This document shows, piece by piece, positions 8,458 through 16,328 of a stretch of DNA of 64,000 bases; positions within the stretch are counted from its first letter, which is position 1, and every line of letters starts with the position of its first letter. Origin of the DNA: Robiginitomaculum sp. (GTDB taxonomy: Bacteria; Pseudomonadota; Alphaproteobacteria; Caulobacterales; Maricaulaceae); NCBI GenBank assembly GCA_021776635.1, contig JAJFFN010000002.1:124001-188000 (forward strand), written 5' to 3'. The notes under the pieces are model-generated. The model did no database searches, was not told the DNA's origin, and saw nothing but the letters and a program-made list of their open reading frames with translations. The position numbers were made by a program, and so were the translations under genes.

Positions 8458-9405
8458 TTATGCTTCACAGGCCTTTAGTGCAGCTTTCAGTGTATTGTCA
8501 CCCCAACCTTGCGAACCCATACGTTCTTGGCACTTGATATAATTGTGCAAATCACGAGCGCGGCGGCTCGGATCTGGATGGGTCGACAGAAGTTCCGGCT
8601 GTCGTCTCGGACTGCTTTCAGCCATTTTTTCCCATAATTTCACAGCTTGATACGGATTATAGCCAGAACGTTGCATATAGCGCGCACCAAGTAAATCTGA
8701 TTGGCTCTCATGCTTGCGAGAGAACGGTAAAACAACACCCAAAGTGAATCCCATGCCCAAAGCTGCATTCAGCAACTGCGAATTTCTATTGGCTTTTTGG
8801 TAGCATTGATTTCGCGCAGTTCCGGTCATTGTTTTACAATTTTTGCCCATTTGTGTCGCGCCAACTACACCACCAACAGCTAAACCGAGCTGACCAGCCA
8901 TTTGTGTATTAACACGCTCGCGCGCATGTTGGCCGGCAACATGCCCGACCTCGTGACCCATTACAGCGGCAATCTGGTCATCATTATCAGCGAAATCCAT
9001 CATACCCTTGTAAAAACCTACTCGATTACCCGGGAGTACAAATGCATTTTTAGTATCTGAATCAAAAACCGCATAATCCCATGCCTGATTGTCTCTTCGT
9101 GCGCCCCTGGAAATTCTTTTTCCGATGTTTTGCAAACGCCCTAAATATCGCGGGTCAGTAGAAAGTTTCTCTTTGGATTTAGTTTGGGCCCAGCTTTGTG
9201 CCGCCATTTGATTAAGAGCCCCTTCACTCACCAAACCTAAAAATTGACTTGTCCCCGTTTCTGCGTTTGTAGCACAACTGGATAGTCCGCCTGTCGCAGC
9301 GATTGTACCACCGGCTGCTAAAGCCTGTATCATCTTTCGCCGGTCAAGTATCTCGCGAGTTTCTTCGTCTACAATTGAAGGTTCGGGGTGGTGATGATTA
9401 CACAT
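8458..9405 (-). CDS. M48-family metallopeptidase, Tat-exported lipoprotein
   Basis: A 315-residue zinc metallopeptidase with the HExxH motif in VMGHEVGHVAGQHARE and the downstream glutamate in SRKHESQSDLLGARY. The family includes BepA/LoiP-type periplasmic quality-control proteases. The N terminus is unusual: a cytoplasmic leader (MCNHHHPEPS), then a twin-arginine motif (DRRKMIQALAAGG) and a lipobox ending GLSSC. This predicts export by Tat followed by lipid anchoring. The tatABC operon lies just upstream on the other strand, with tRNA-His in between. A twin CNHHH motif at the extreme N terminus could bind metal before export; this is inference. Confidence 0.88.
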   Translation of the reverse strand: MCNHHHPEPSIVDEETREILDRRKMIQALAAGGTIAATGGLSSCATNAETGTSQFLGLVSEGALNQMAAQSWAQTKSKEKLSTDPRYLGRLQNIGKRISRGARRDNQAWDYAVFDSDTKNAFVLPGNRVGFYKGMMDFADNDDQIAAVMGHEVGHVAGQHARERVNTQMAGQLGLAVGGVVGATQMGKNCKTMTGTARNQCYQKANRNSQLLNAALGMGFTLGVVLPFSRKHESQSDLLGARYMQRSGYNPYQAVKLWEKMAESSPRRQPELLSTHPDPSRRARDLHNYIKCQERMGSQGWGDNTLKAALKACEA

Positions 9406-9608
9406 AAAAAATCCTCGCTGTTAATTTATACTCTTAAACGTGAGCGCCCTGCCCGATGACTATACTTGATTGTTACAATTAATACAGAAGAAAAAACATG
9501 GTTAGAGCACTCCACTTTATCATTTTAGCTTTCAGGAACTGTTCATGGACAAAATGTCAATTTGAAAACAAGCTTAACTGTGTTATTATGGTCGCCGAGG
9601 AGAATATT

Positions 9609-12600
9609 ATGCGTAAACTGTTTATTGGGATAATTATTATCATTGCACTGCTAGCTGCAACTATTTTCGTATTAACCAGTCTTATCCCTGCCTCTGTATA
9701 TAAAGACAAGATCACTGAACAGGTTAGTGCTGCACTTGGACGGGATGTTCAGATTGCTGGAGATGTAAAATTATACATATTCCCCTCACTTGCCGCCAAA
9801 GCAGAGACCGTTACAATCGCAAATGCAGAAGGTTTCAGCGACCAAGCATTTGCGACTATGGATAGCTTGAAAGCCAATGTGAAATTAATGCCATTGTTCA
9901 AAAAACAGGTGGAAATTAAGTCATTCACGTTGGTAAATCCCAAAATTTCTCTTGAAAAAAACAAGGACGGGAACGTCAATTGGGTATTTGGGGATGAAGT
10001 ACCCAAGCCTGCGCAAACTACCCCAAAGCAAGCGCAAACAGACAAAGGCGCTTTTGCGAGAGATGGGCGCTATACGGATTTGAAATTAAGCCTCGGAAAA
10101 TTCACTCTTGATAATGGTATTATCAATTATGCAGATGAACAGTCTGGGGCGCATTATAATTTAACGGATGTTAATATGCGGCTTTCCATGCCCGGCCTTG
10201 ATCAACCCGTAAATGCAAATGGCAATATGGTACTAAATGATATTCCAATGGATATTGAGCTCATGCTAGATACACCAGAAGCTTTTTTAAACGGGAATGA
10301 TGCACCTGTTAAACTTAATTTTAAATCTGACCTCATTAATGTGTCAGCAAATGGCCGTTTTACCCCATCTTCGATTGTTACATTTGACCTAGATTTTGAC
10401 GCAGACATTCCTTCCACAACAAAACTAGATACATTTTTGCAACAGAAAAGCCCCTACGGAGCACTGACTGAAACGGCACGCATAAAGGGCAATCTTGCCT
10501 TTGATGGCATAAACATGGTTGGTAAAGGCACACAAATCTCCTTGAAAAGCGATATTATGTCTACTGATTTTTCCGGTGATTTTTCAGCAGGCGGTATACC
10601 GTCTGCTGCTGGAGAATTAATAATCAATATAAAGGATATCAAAAAACTGCAAGATACTCTCGGCATGGCTATCGCACAACTGCAAGCTTTTAACACCGTT
10701 GCACTCATTACAAATCTGGATACAGACGGCAAAGTTACCCGCGCAAAAAATCTAATAATTGATATAAAAGGTGAAAATATAACGGCTCACTATAACGGTG
10801 AGGCAAAGTTCGATAACGCCTTAAGTCTGGACGGGAATTTTAACGCGGCTAGTCCCTCTATTTCCGCTTTACTGCCAAAGCTTGGTGTACAAGGGTTAAA
10901 GGCTGCAAATATTGTTGGTGATTTGGCAGTGTCGGGGACAGTCAATGGTGTTGTAGATGCGCTAACTATAGATAATCTTGACTTCAAAACCAAAGGCGGC
11001 GACTTGGATGCAGGCTATACTGGACAAGTCAAGCTTGGTGAGGATATGTCTTTTAACGGTCGGTTTAATGCTTCCACATCATCTCTCAAAAATCTTGCGG
11101 CTAATGGAAACATACCCCTACCCTACGCAGATGCATTGGGATCAATGAAAGCGAATGGCAATATCAAAGGGCCAATTACGTCATTGGCTATAGCCGAAAT
11201 CAAGGCTGTGCTCAGTGATGGGCTACTTAATCTTGATTTTGATGGGAGTTTCAAGACCGGAAAAGCTCTTGGCTATGATGGGTTTGTCAAATTAGATATC
11301 CCGTCTTTACGCAAACTTGCTGCACTTGACGGCATAATATTGGCTGCTGACACCGAAGTTGGCCAAGTGTACGGACCCGTTTCAGTGGCTGGACAAACCA
11401 AGGGCAATCTAGTGAATGCCAGCATAAACGGCGCATCAATAAACTTTGATAATTTAGTCGGAAACGGAGACTTCACCGCGAATTTATCGAACAAACCCAA
11501 TATTATTGGTAATTTGACAATGCAGGGTTTGGATTTACGGCCATACCAGGCTGCTATGTATGCAAATCGTCCAAAAGGCGTTCAACCATGGAGTGAAGAC
11601 CCTCTTGATTTGTCTTTTCTTAAATTATTTGATGGGCAGTTCACTTTAAACACGCCGAACCTTTTATTGAACACTATGGAAATGGGACAAAGCACAATTA
11701 AAACCACTGTAAAGAACGGTGTGCTTAAATCCAATATTCCCAATGTTAATTTATACGGCGGAAAAGGCACTTTGGATATGGAGCTTAACGGCACCAGTAC
11801 TGTGCCTCAAGTCGCCATGGATTTCACTTTGAACAATGTAAACGGTCAGGGCTTGCTAGGGGCCGTAGCTAATTTCACCAAGCTCAGTGGCAATACCGGT
11901 ACGACCATGAGCATCAAAGGCTCTGGGCGTTCACAGGCTGAAATTATGCGATCACTCTCGGGTAAAGGCAATTTTGAATTAGCTGAGGGTATTGTAACAG
12001 GCGTAGATGTTGAAAAATTTACTAGTAATTTTAGTGATATAAGCTCATTACTTCAATCAAGAGCCCTTCCTGCAGGCATAGGCCCATCCTATAATACGCC
12101 TTTCAATAAATTAGCAGGATTGTTTACCGTTAAAAATGGTGTGGTCACAATCGGAGATTTTGCCTTGACCGCCAACAACGTATTGGCGGAAGGTGCTGGC
12201 CAACTTGATATTGGCCAACAAAATGTTGACTTTAGCCTGCGCCCTCGCCTCAAAGACGGCAAAGGTATAGCGGGTTTTGGCATCCCAATTAAATTTAGTG
12301 GCAATTTTGGCGGTGTTAAAGCAGGACTCGACTCTGATCTTATGACAAAAATTGTAGCTGCGCGCGCCAAGGCAGAATTGCAAAATCAGCTTACAAATCA
12401 GGTTGGCGGCGAACTGGGCGGCGTCATCGGTGGTTTGCTCGGCACCCCGCAAACTAATTCCCAGAAAACAAAGCAAACCCAGCAAACTCAAAAACCAGCA
12501 AATGCCACACAAAAACCAACCACTCAAACCCAGGATCCTCTGTCCGGTTTATTGGGTGACCTATTGGGCGACAATACATCAGATACAGATGCAAAACCAA

Positions 12601-12701
12601 AAGAATCAGAGGGCAAGGAACAGGAAAAAGAGGAACAAGAAAAACAGAAAGAAGAAGACCCGTTTGCAAAAGCATTAAATGATTTGCTTGGCGGTAATTG
12701 A
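9609..12701 (+). CDS. AsmA-family envelope protein
   Basis: This protein of about 1030 residues has one N-terminal membrane anchor (residues 4-24) followed by the AsmA signature: SLIPASVYKDKITEQVSAALGRDVQIAGDVKLYIFPS. The body is a long series of beta strands typical of AsmA/TamB-like bridge proteins, thought to move lipids between the membranes. The conserved C-terminal AsmA region is present around FTVKNGVVTIGDFALTANNVLAEGAGQLDIG. The tail (last about 100 residues) is Gln/Thr/Glu/Lys-rich and probably disordered. I choose ATG 9609 because GAGGAG precedes it; the frame is open back to 9498, but that extension has no signal-like sequence or ribosome site. Confidence 0.9.
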   Translation: MRKLFIGIIIIIALLAATIFVLTSLIPASVYKDKITEQVSAALGRDVQIAGDVKLYIFPSLAAKAETVTIANAEGFSDQAFATMDSLKANVKLMPLFKKQVEIKSFTLVNPKISLEKNKDGNVNWVFGDEVPKPAQTTPKQAQTDKGAFARDGRYTDLKLSLGKFTLDNGIINYADEQSGAHYNLTDVNMRLSMPGLDQPVNANGNMVLNDIPMDIELMLDTPEAFLNGNDAPVKLNFKSDLINVSANGRFTPSSIVTFDLDFDADIPSTTKLDTFLQQKSPYGALTETARIKGNLAFDGINMVGKGTQISLKSDIMSTDFSGDFSAGGIPSAAGELIINIKDIKKLQDTLGMAIAQLQAFNTVALITNLDTDGKVTRAKNLIIDIKGENITAHYNGEAKFDNALSLDGNFNAASPSISALLPKLGVQGLKAANIVGDLAVSGTVNGVVDALTIDNLDFKTKGGDLDAGYTGQVKLGEDMSFNGRFNASTSSLKNLAANGNIPLPYADALGSMKANGNIKGPITSLAIAEIKAVLSDGLLNLDFDGSFKTGKALGYDGFVKLDIPSLRKLAALDGIILAADTEVGQVYGPVSVAGQTKGNLVNASINGASINFDNLVGNGDFTANLSNKPNIIGNLTMQGLDLRPYQAAMYANRPKGVQPWSEDPLDLSFLKLFDGQFTLNTPNLLLNTMEMGQSTIKTTVKNGVLKSNIPNVNLYGGKGTLDMELNGTSTVPQVAMDFTLNNVNGQGLLGAVANFTKLSGNTGTTMSIKGSGRSQAEIMRSLSGKGNFELAEGIVTGVDVEKFTSNFSDISSLLQSRALPAGIGPSYNTPFNKLAGLFTVKNGVVTIGDFALTANNVLAEGAGQLDIGQQNVDFSLRPRLKDGKGIAGFGIPIKFSGNFGGVKAGLDSDLMTKIVAARAKAELQNQLTNQVGGELGGVIGGLLGTPQTNSQKTKQTQQTQKPANATQKPTTQTQDPLSGLLGDLLGDNTSDTDAKPKESEGKEQEKEEQEKQKEEDPFAKALNDLLGGN

Positions 12702-12772
12702 TTGTTTTGTCTGTAAAATAATGCCGCGTTATTAATGTTAAATTTGTCTATTGCGCCTGAATATTAGCAAAT

Positions 12773-12807
12773 TTGACAAATTCACCTAAATTAGGTAGTA
12801 TAGATAT
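12773..12807 (+). promoter_or_regulatory. Promoter and operator of the toxin-antitoxin pair
   Basis: TTGACA (12773-12778) and TAGTAT (12796-12801) are spaced by 17 bp, a good sigma70-type promoter. A perfect six-base palindrome with one central base, ACCTAA-A-TTAGGT (12784-12796), lies between them. The expected transcription start is about the A of the antitoxin ATG at 12808, so the mRNA may be leaderless. The palindrome is well placed to be an autorepression operator. Confidence 0.6.
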
Positions 12808-13071
12808 ATGATTACTGAAAAAACCATACCGTCCACCAAGTTTCAAAACACGGCAGGACAAGCACTGGACGATGCCTTACAAGACCCTTTAGGAATTACG
12901 AGACGTGGTCGCCTCACTCATGTTCTGCTCTCTGCGAGCGAATATGAGCGCCTAAAACGTAGAGATCAGCAAGCGTATGCAATCGCCAACCTGCCTGACG
13001 AAATGGTTGATGCTCTTGCAAGTGCAACAGCCCCTGCTTGGACTGAAAAATATAACGACGAGCTCCGTTAA
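12808..13071 (+). CDS. Phd/YefM-like antitoxin
   Basis: An 87-residue protein with a Phd-like N-terminal half: TKFQNTAGQALDDAL, then RRGRLTHVLLSASEYERLKRRD, which resembles the 'prevent-host-death' fold that dimerises and binds DNA. The C-terminal part (LPDEMVDALASATAPAW) would be the toxin-neutralising tail. It begins directly at a predicted transcription start and is followed 7 bp later by a PemK-like toxin gene. The pairing and order (antitoxin first) fit a type II toxin-antitoxin module. The family assignment is by pattern only. Confidence 0.72.
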   Translation: MITEKTIPSTKFQNTAGQALDDALQDPLGITRRGRLTHVLLSASEYERLKRRDQQAYAIANLPDEMVDALASATAPAWTEKYNDELR

Positions 13072-13078
13072 AACATAA

Positions 13079-13513
13079 ATGTCCATTCCTGATCCTGAAC
13101 CCGGCCTTGTCATACGTTATAGCTATCTATGGCAGCTTGAAGCCATTAAAGGAAAAGTGGAAGGCACAAAAGACCGTACTGTTGTGGTTGTCATTACCTT
13201 AAAAAATGAAGATGGAAAAAAAAGGGTAGCGGTCGTCCCTATAACCCATAGCCCACCTACAAAGCAAAAAAATGCCCTGCAACTCCCTGCGCCAGTTAAA
13301 AAGCGTTTAGGATTGGACGATGAAGCCTCATGGATTGTTTTAACAGAGGTAAACGTCTTTACATGGCCGGGGCCAGATTTGCGACCCATAAGCCGTGAAA
13401 AACCAACCCAAATGGCGTTTGGTTATCTTCCTGAACGACTAACACAAATGATTATAGAAAAGCTCCGCGCAAATAATAAACGCGGTGCCAAAATGGTGAA
13501 ACGGACTGACTAA
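13079..13513 (+). CDS. PemK/MazF-like toxin
   Basis: A 144-residue protein with features of the PemK/MazF fold: PEPGLVIRYSYLW at the N terminus, RTVVVVITLKNEDGKKRVAVVPITHSPP in the middle, then the segment WIVLTEVNVFTWPGPDLRPI. Members of the family cleave mRNA at short sequences. Here the usual GEIVLVDF-type start is diverged, so activity is uncertain. It lies 7 bp after the antitoxin-like gene. The pair sits at the border between core genome and the degraded conjugative element, where such modules stabilise mobile DNA. Confidence 0.72.
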   Translation: MSIPDPEPGLVIRYSYLWQLEAIKGKVEGTKDRTVVVVITLKNEDGKKRVAVVPITHSPPTKQKNALQLPAPVKKRLGLDDEASWIVLTEVNVFTWPGPDLRPISREKPTQMAFGYLPERLTQMIIEKLRANNKRGAKMVKRTD

Positions 13514-13595
13514 AATATAAGATGGTACGGGCGGCCAGAGTAGACCCGAGACATTTAATCGTTATATATCAATAAGTTAGATAGTTTCCTCGTAA

Positions 13596-13631
13596 AAATT
13601 GACACACAAATTGACCCCCAAATTGACACAC
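13596..13631. repeat. Three tandem 12-bp repeats
   Basis: Three adjacent 12-mers are present: AAATTGACACAC, AAATTGACCCCC and AAATTGACACAC. They lie in the gap between the toxin gene and a Fic gene. Similar TTGAC-containing tandem repeats occur at the ends of IS21-like elements and as recombinase binding sites, so this may mark a former insertion end. No transposase is nearby. Confidence 0.7.
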
Positions 13632-13747
13632 AAAATGCTCCGCTTTTGAAAAGAACCTGTATTATTCCAATAGAACATTATGCCATACGAATCAAGTTAC
13701 CAGAGCATGCCTTGAATATGCTTATGCTGTATCCCAAAATTTTGACT

Positions 13748-14947
13748 TTATTCTTTGTCAGGGAACAGTCCTGGCGTCCACCTACTTGCAAGCGTTGCCG
13801 GGAAGGCTAGGCACAAAATTGCGCGAGAGCTTTGGGAGGTTAGAACGCCGCGCTCCATTAAGGCTGATGTAATGCGTCTGGCGTGTCTGGGCGTAACGCC
13901 GAGTAACTCTGCAATCTCTCCCCGCTCTAATTCCCCTTTATAGAGAATAGCATCTAGCACTTGTGTGGATTTAGCGGGTAGACTCCCTGCCCTAATTTCT
14001 TCCTCGGCCCATAACTGAATACGGCTTCGTAGGCGTTTGGGCTGTACAAGCGTTTCCATAAACTCAACTTGGTCAATACAGGTTTGAAGAAAGAACATCG
14101 TAAATTTTGCCAGTTCTTCTTCGCTTAGATTGCCGCGCCCATCAAGATCATTACGGCGCGGTAGGTCACAAGCGGCCAAGTGCCCTTTATATTTCTTTTC
14201 ATTGCGCGCGAGACCCCGCGCTATAGACCAAAGACCGCCCGTATCGATGGCATCAAAAAGAATGGCATAGGACATGAGGCGCGCTACGCGGCCATTGCCA
14301 TCCAAGAACGGATGCACCCATAGCAATCTATGGTGAGCGGTGGCCGATGATAAAATGGCGTCCACCTTGCCAACTTTGCTATAGGCACTTTCGATCCGCG
14401 TCATAAAATTTGGAATGGCGGCGGGGCTAATGGCTATATGCCGCCCAACTTTCACATCTCTAGTTCGCAGCTCCCCCGGAACAACGCGAGCACGCTCACC
14501 CGTTTCAGGGTATTCGACCCAAAGTAAATCATCAGGGAGTAAGGAACAAAATCTATGATGTATTTCCAAAATACTCTTGGCTGATACGGCGCGGCCATGC
14601 AGTCCTCCGCCATCAATCCATTTTTGTACGGAAATATGGGCACGGGCCTCTAGCTGTAAATCTCGTTTTTCAGGATCCGTGCTGTAATCCTCATTAAGGG
14701 CTTTTTCAATATCAATAGGATGGGTGTCGTGCCCCTCTATTAAATTGCTATAATAACAATTCATAGACCGCACGAGGTCAGACAGGGCTGATACAATTGG
14801 ATCAGGCAGGCTTTTACGCAGACCCGTTGTTTTTGATGCCAGTTCTACTGCCAAATCAGCCAAGGCGGCTCTGTAACGTGACGAACTACTGATCAGCATC
14901 GGCTCCATCATAGAAACCGTTTCACCTCTATCAATGTCCGTACTCAT
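13748..14947 (-). CDS. Fic-domain protein (adenylyltransferase-like) with C-terminal HTH
   Basis: A protein of about 400 residues with the Fic motif HPFLDGNGR complete, so the catalytic His is present. Fic proteins transfer AMP or other groups to target proteins. The inhibitory helix motif SNLIEG, which fits (S/T)xxxE(G/N), is on the N-terminal side, so the protein is probably self-inhibited (class II). The C-terminal segment ELERGEIAELLGVTPRHARRITSALMERG is a winged helix-turn-helix. The start is uncertain: the frame opens at GTG 15016, with ATGs at 14980, 14947 and two around 14910; I give 14947. The first codons contain a repeated GCGGACAT motif. No separate antitoxin gene is evident. Confidence 0.85.
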   Translation of the reverse strand: MSTDIDRGETVSMMEPMLISSSSRYRAALADLAVELASKTTGLRKSLPDPIVSALSDLVRSMNCYYSNLIEGHDTHPIDIEKALNEDYSTDPEKRDLQLEARAHISVQKWIDGGGLHGRAVSAKSILEIHHRFCSLLPDDLLWVEYPETGERARVVPGELRTRDVKVGRHIAISPAAIPNFMTRIESAYSKVGKVDAILSSATAHHRLLWVHPFLDGNGRVARLMSYAILFDAIDTGGLWSIARGLARNEKKYKGHLAACDLPRRNDLDGRGNLSEEELAKFTMFFLQTCIDQVEFMETLVQPKRLRSRIQLWAEEEIRAGSLPAKSTQVLDAILYKGELERGEIAELLGVTPRHARRITSALMERGVLTSQSSRAILCLAFPATLASRWTPGLFPDKE

Positions 14948-15068
14948 GTCCGCTTCTATGTCCGCTTTATTATCACCCATAAATGCACATGTATCACTAT
15001 TTACTAAACAAATCACTATAAATATTTAGCAATAGATGTCCGCTTAACGAACCACATACCAAAACCGT

Positions 15069-15248
15069 TCACCGTTTACTCAATTTCCGCTTACGGCGAT
15101 ATGCTTTGAGACGCTCCAACCGATCTTTACGCGATTGCAATTCCTTTTCCAACCGCTCAAACGTAGGCCAATAGTCATCACCATATGATTCAACTAGACG
15201 AGCGACAGTCGATAAACATTTTTCAATTTCGTCTATACGGGAATCCAT
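15069..15248 (-). CDS. Small coiled-coil protein of the conjugative element
   Basis: A 59-residue charged protein (DSRIDEIEKCLSTVARLVESYG then FERLEKELQSRKDRLERLKAYRRKRK) that looks like one long helix or coiled coil with a basic tail. I do not recognise a named family. Small helical proteins of this kind are common next to DUF736 in alphaproteobacterial integrative elements. The frame is open back to 15371, but that part would overlap DUF736 by 65 bp and is unlikely to be translated, so I choose ATG 15248. Confidence 0.5.
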   Translation of the reverse strand: MDSRIDEIEKCLSTVARLVESYGDDYWPTFERLEKELQSRKDRLERLKAYRRKRKLSKR

Positions 15249-15306
15249 TTGTAAATCCAGCGCACAAAGCGGCAACAGTAAGCCGTTTTGTTCTGTAAAT
15301 CGCCTA

Positions 15307-15618
15307 TTATGCTTTCTTAGGCCGTGACCAAACGAGGTCAGCACCGCCTTCGCGGTCAAATAGTGCGGCATTTACTGGTTTAGGTAGCATTGGCCCGTCG
15401 AGCAGAACTTTAATATAATCAAGCGGTTCATCGCCGTCCTTAGTTGCTTTCCATGCAACACCAAAATCGCTGCGGCCAGATTTTATGAAATAGTCGGGAC
15501 TGTCTTCGTTTTTCTTATTATCGTTGGCGATGAATTTGACTTTGTGCGACATGCTAAGCGTGGCGATAGTGCCTTCATAGCCTGTCTTTGTTTGTTTAAA
15601 TGTTCCAATTGTGGGCAT
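15307..15618 (-). CDS. DUF736 family protein
   Basis: A 103-residue protein matching DUF736: MPTIGTFKQTKTGYEGTIATLSMSHKVKFIAND at the N terminus, then SPDYFIKSGRSDFGVAWKATKDGDEPLDYIKVLLDGP. The family is nearly confined to alphaproteobacterial plasmids and integrative elements, near trb and traG genes. Its function is unknown; a single-strand or DNA-binding role has been guessed for it. It supports identifying the surrounding region as a conjugative element. Confidence 0.9.
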   Translation of the reverse strand: MPTIGTFKQTKTGYEGTIATLSMSHKVKFIANDNKKNEDSPDYFIKSGRSDFGVAWKATKDGDEPLDYIKVLLDGPMLPKPVNAALFDREGGADLVWSRPKKA

Positions 15619-15653
15619 AATATTTCTCCGTAAGTTGAGGGTTTAAAACAGGT

Positions 15654-15878
15654 TTAAGCTAGCTCGCGCTTGGCTTTCTTAAATCCACTATCACTCGCTA
15701 AAAAGCTGGTGAGCATGGACGGGATAAGCGCGCTTACGGCCTGTTTCTCGCCGTAGGTTTGCTCATATAAGGATGCGTAAATTGTGAGATCAGCCATCAA
15801 ACCGGGTGGTAATGACACTGACATTTTTGACGGTGTCATATCGGGTAGTTTTGCGAGTTTTAGATTTGGCTTCGCCAT
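15654..15878 (-). CDS. DUF2274 family protein
   Basis: A 74-residue protein matching DUF2274: LKLAKLPDMTPSKMSVSLPPGLMADLTIYASLYEQTYGE and a C-terminal helix. In intact elements this gene directly follows trbI. Here its ATG (15876-15878) overlaps a stop codon as TAATG, and that stop belongs to a surviving TrbI tail, so the ancestral trbI-DUF2274 junction is intact although trbI itself is not. Function unknown. Confidence 0.85.
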   Translation of the reverse strand: MAKPNLKLAKLPDMTPSKMSVSLPPGLMADLTIYASLYEQTYGEKQAVSALIPSMLTSFLASDSGFKKAKRELA

Positions 15879-16048
15879 TACTGGTCTCCATAAGGTTTGA
15901 GGATAAGGTCGCGGCTAACAATAACGTTAAACCGCCATCCGGGCCGTACTTTCAAGGTAGGCTGCACATTGAGATTACGGTCGATAATGCGCTGCCCGGC
16001 TATATTGGCCGTGTCTTGCCCTGCATTTTGTAGCGCGCGCGTGCGATG
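15878..16048 (-). pseudogene. trbI: Remnant of trbI (C-terminal tail only)
   Basis: In a frame different from the overlapping CopG gene, the minus strand reads a TrbI/VirB10-like C terminus: RALQNAGQDTANIAGQ, then RIIDRNLNVQPTLKVRPG and WRFNVIVSRDLILKPYGDQ, then stop. That wording (LNVQPT-VRPG-V-V-RDL-L-PY) is characteristic of the end of TrbI in alphaproteobacterial elements. No start or upstream TrbI domain exists; the frame upstream of about 16050 no longer resembles TrbI. The remnant therefore marks the right side of a deletion that removed trbB to trbI. Confidence 0.82.
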
Positions 16049-16326
16049 GTCATCACTATCAGATGAAAGTACCGAATAAACAGTGTAAAACTCTCGGTCA
16101 GGAGCCGCAAATCTTGCGAATGCCTAAAATCATGGCGTGTCATCAAGTCAAGCCGCCTCGTTATGGCCTCGTCCCGAATATCTTCTTCATTATTGCGAAA
16201 ATATAGTGTCAGAGCACGGTCAATAATGCCCGCCTGTGTGCGCGAGCCTTGCCGTACCAAGAGCGTAAGCCGGTTATGGTTATAAGGCGATATTCGGGCG
16301 CGCACGCGTGGTTTTAAACTGGGCAT
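16000..16326 (-). CDS. CopG/ribbon-helix-helix-like protein, 3' end altered by a deletion
   Basis: A 108-residue protein like the CopG-family regulators found between traG and trbB. The first 85 residues look genuine: PRVRARISPYNHNRLTLL, QGSRTQAGIIDRALTLYF, then RLDLMTRHDFRHSQDLRLLTESFTLFIRYF. The last about 15 residues (from roughly TIARARYKM onward) are read out of frame through trbI-derived DNA, so the natural C terminus has been replaced. It begins 2 bp after traG, as in intact elements. It probably still folds as a regulator, but this is inference. Confidence 0.75.
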   Translation of the reverse strand: MPSLKPRVRARISPYNHNRLTLLVRQGSRTQAGIIDRALTLYFRNNEEDIRDEAITRRLDLMTRHDFRHSQDLRLLTESFTLFIRYFHLIVMTIARARYKMQGKTRPI

Positions 16327-16328
16327 TT

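Noticed and set aside
15249-15371. Longer N terminus of the small coiled-coil protein
   Set aside because: It would overlap DUF736 by 65 bp in another frame and adds an unlike, non-helical sequence.
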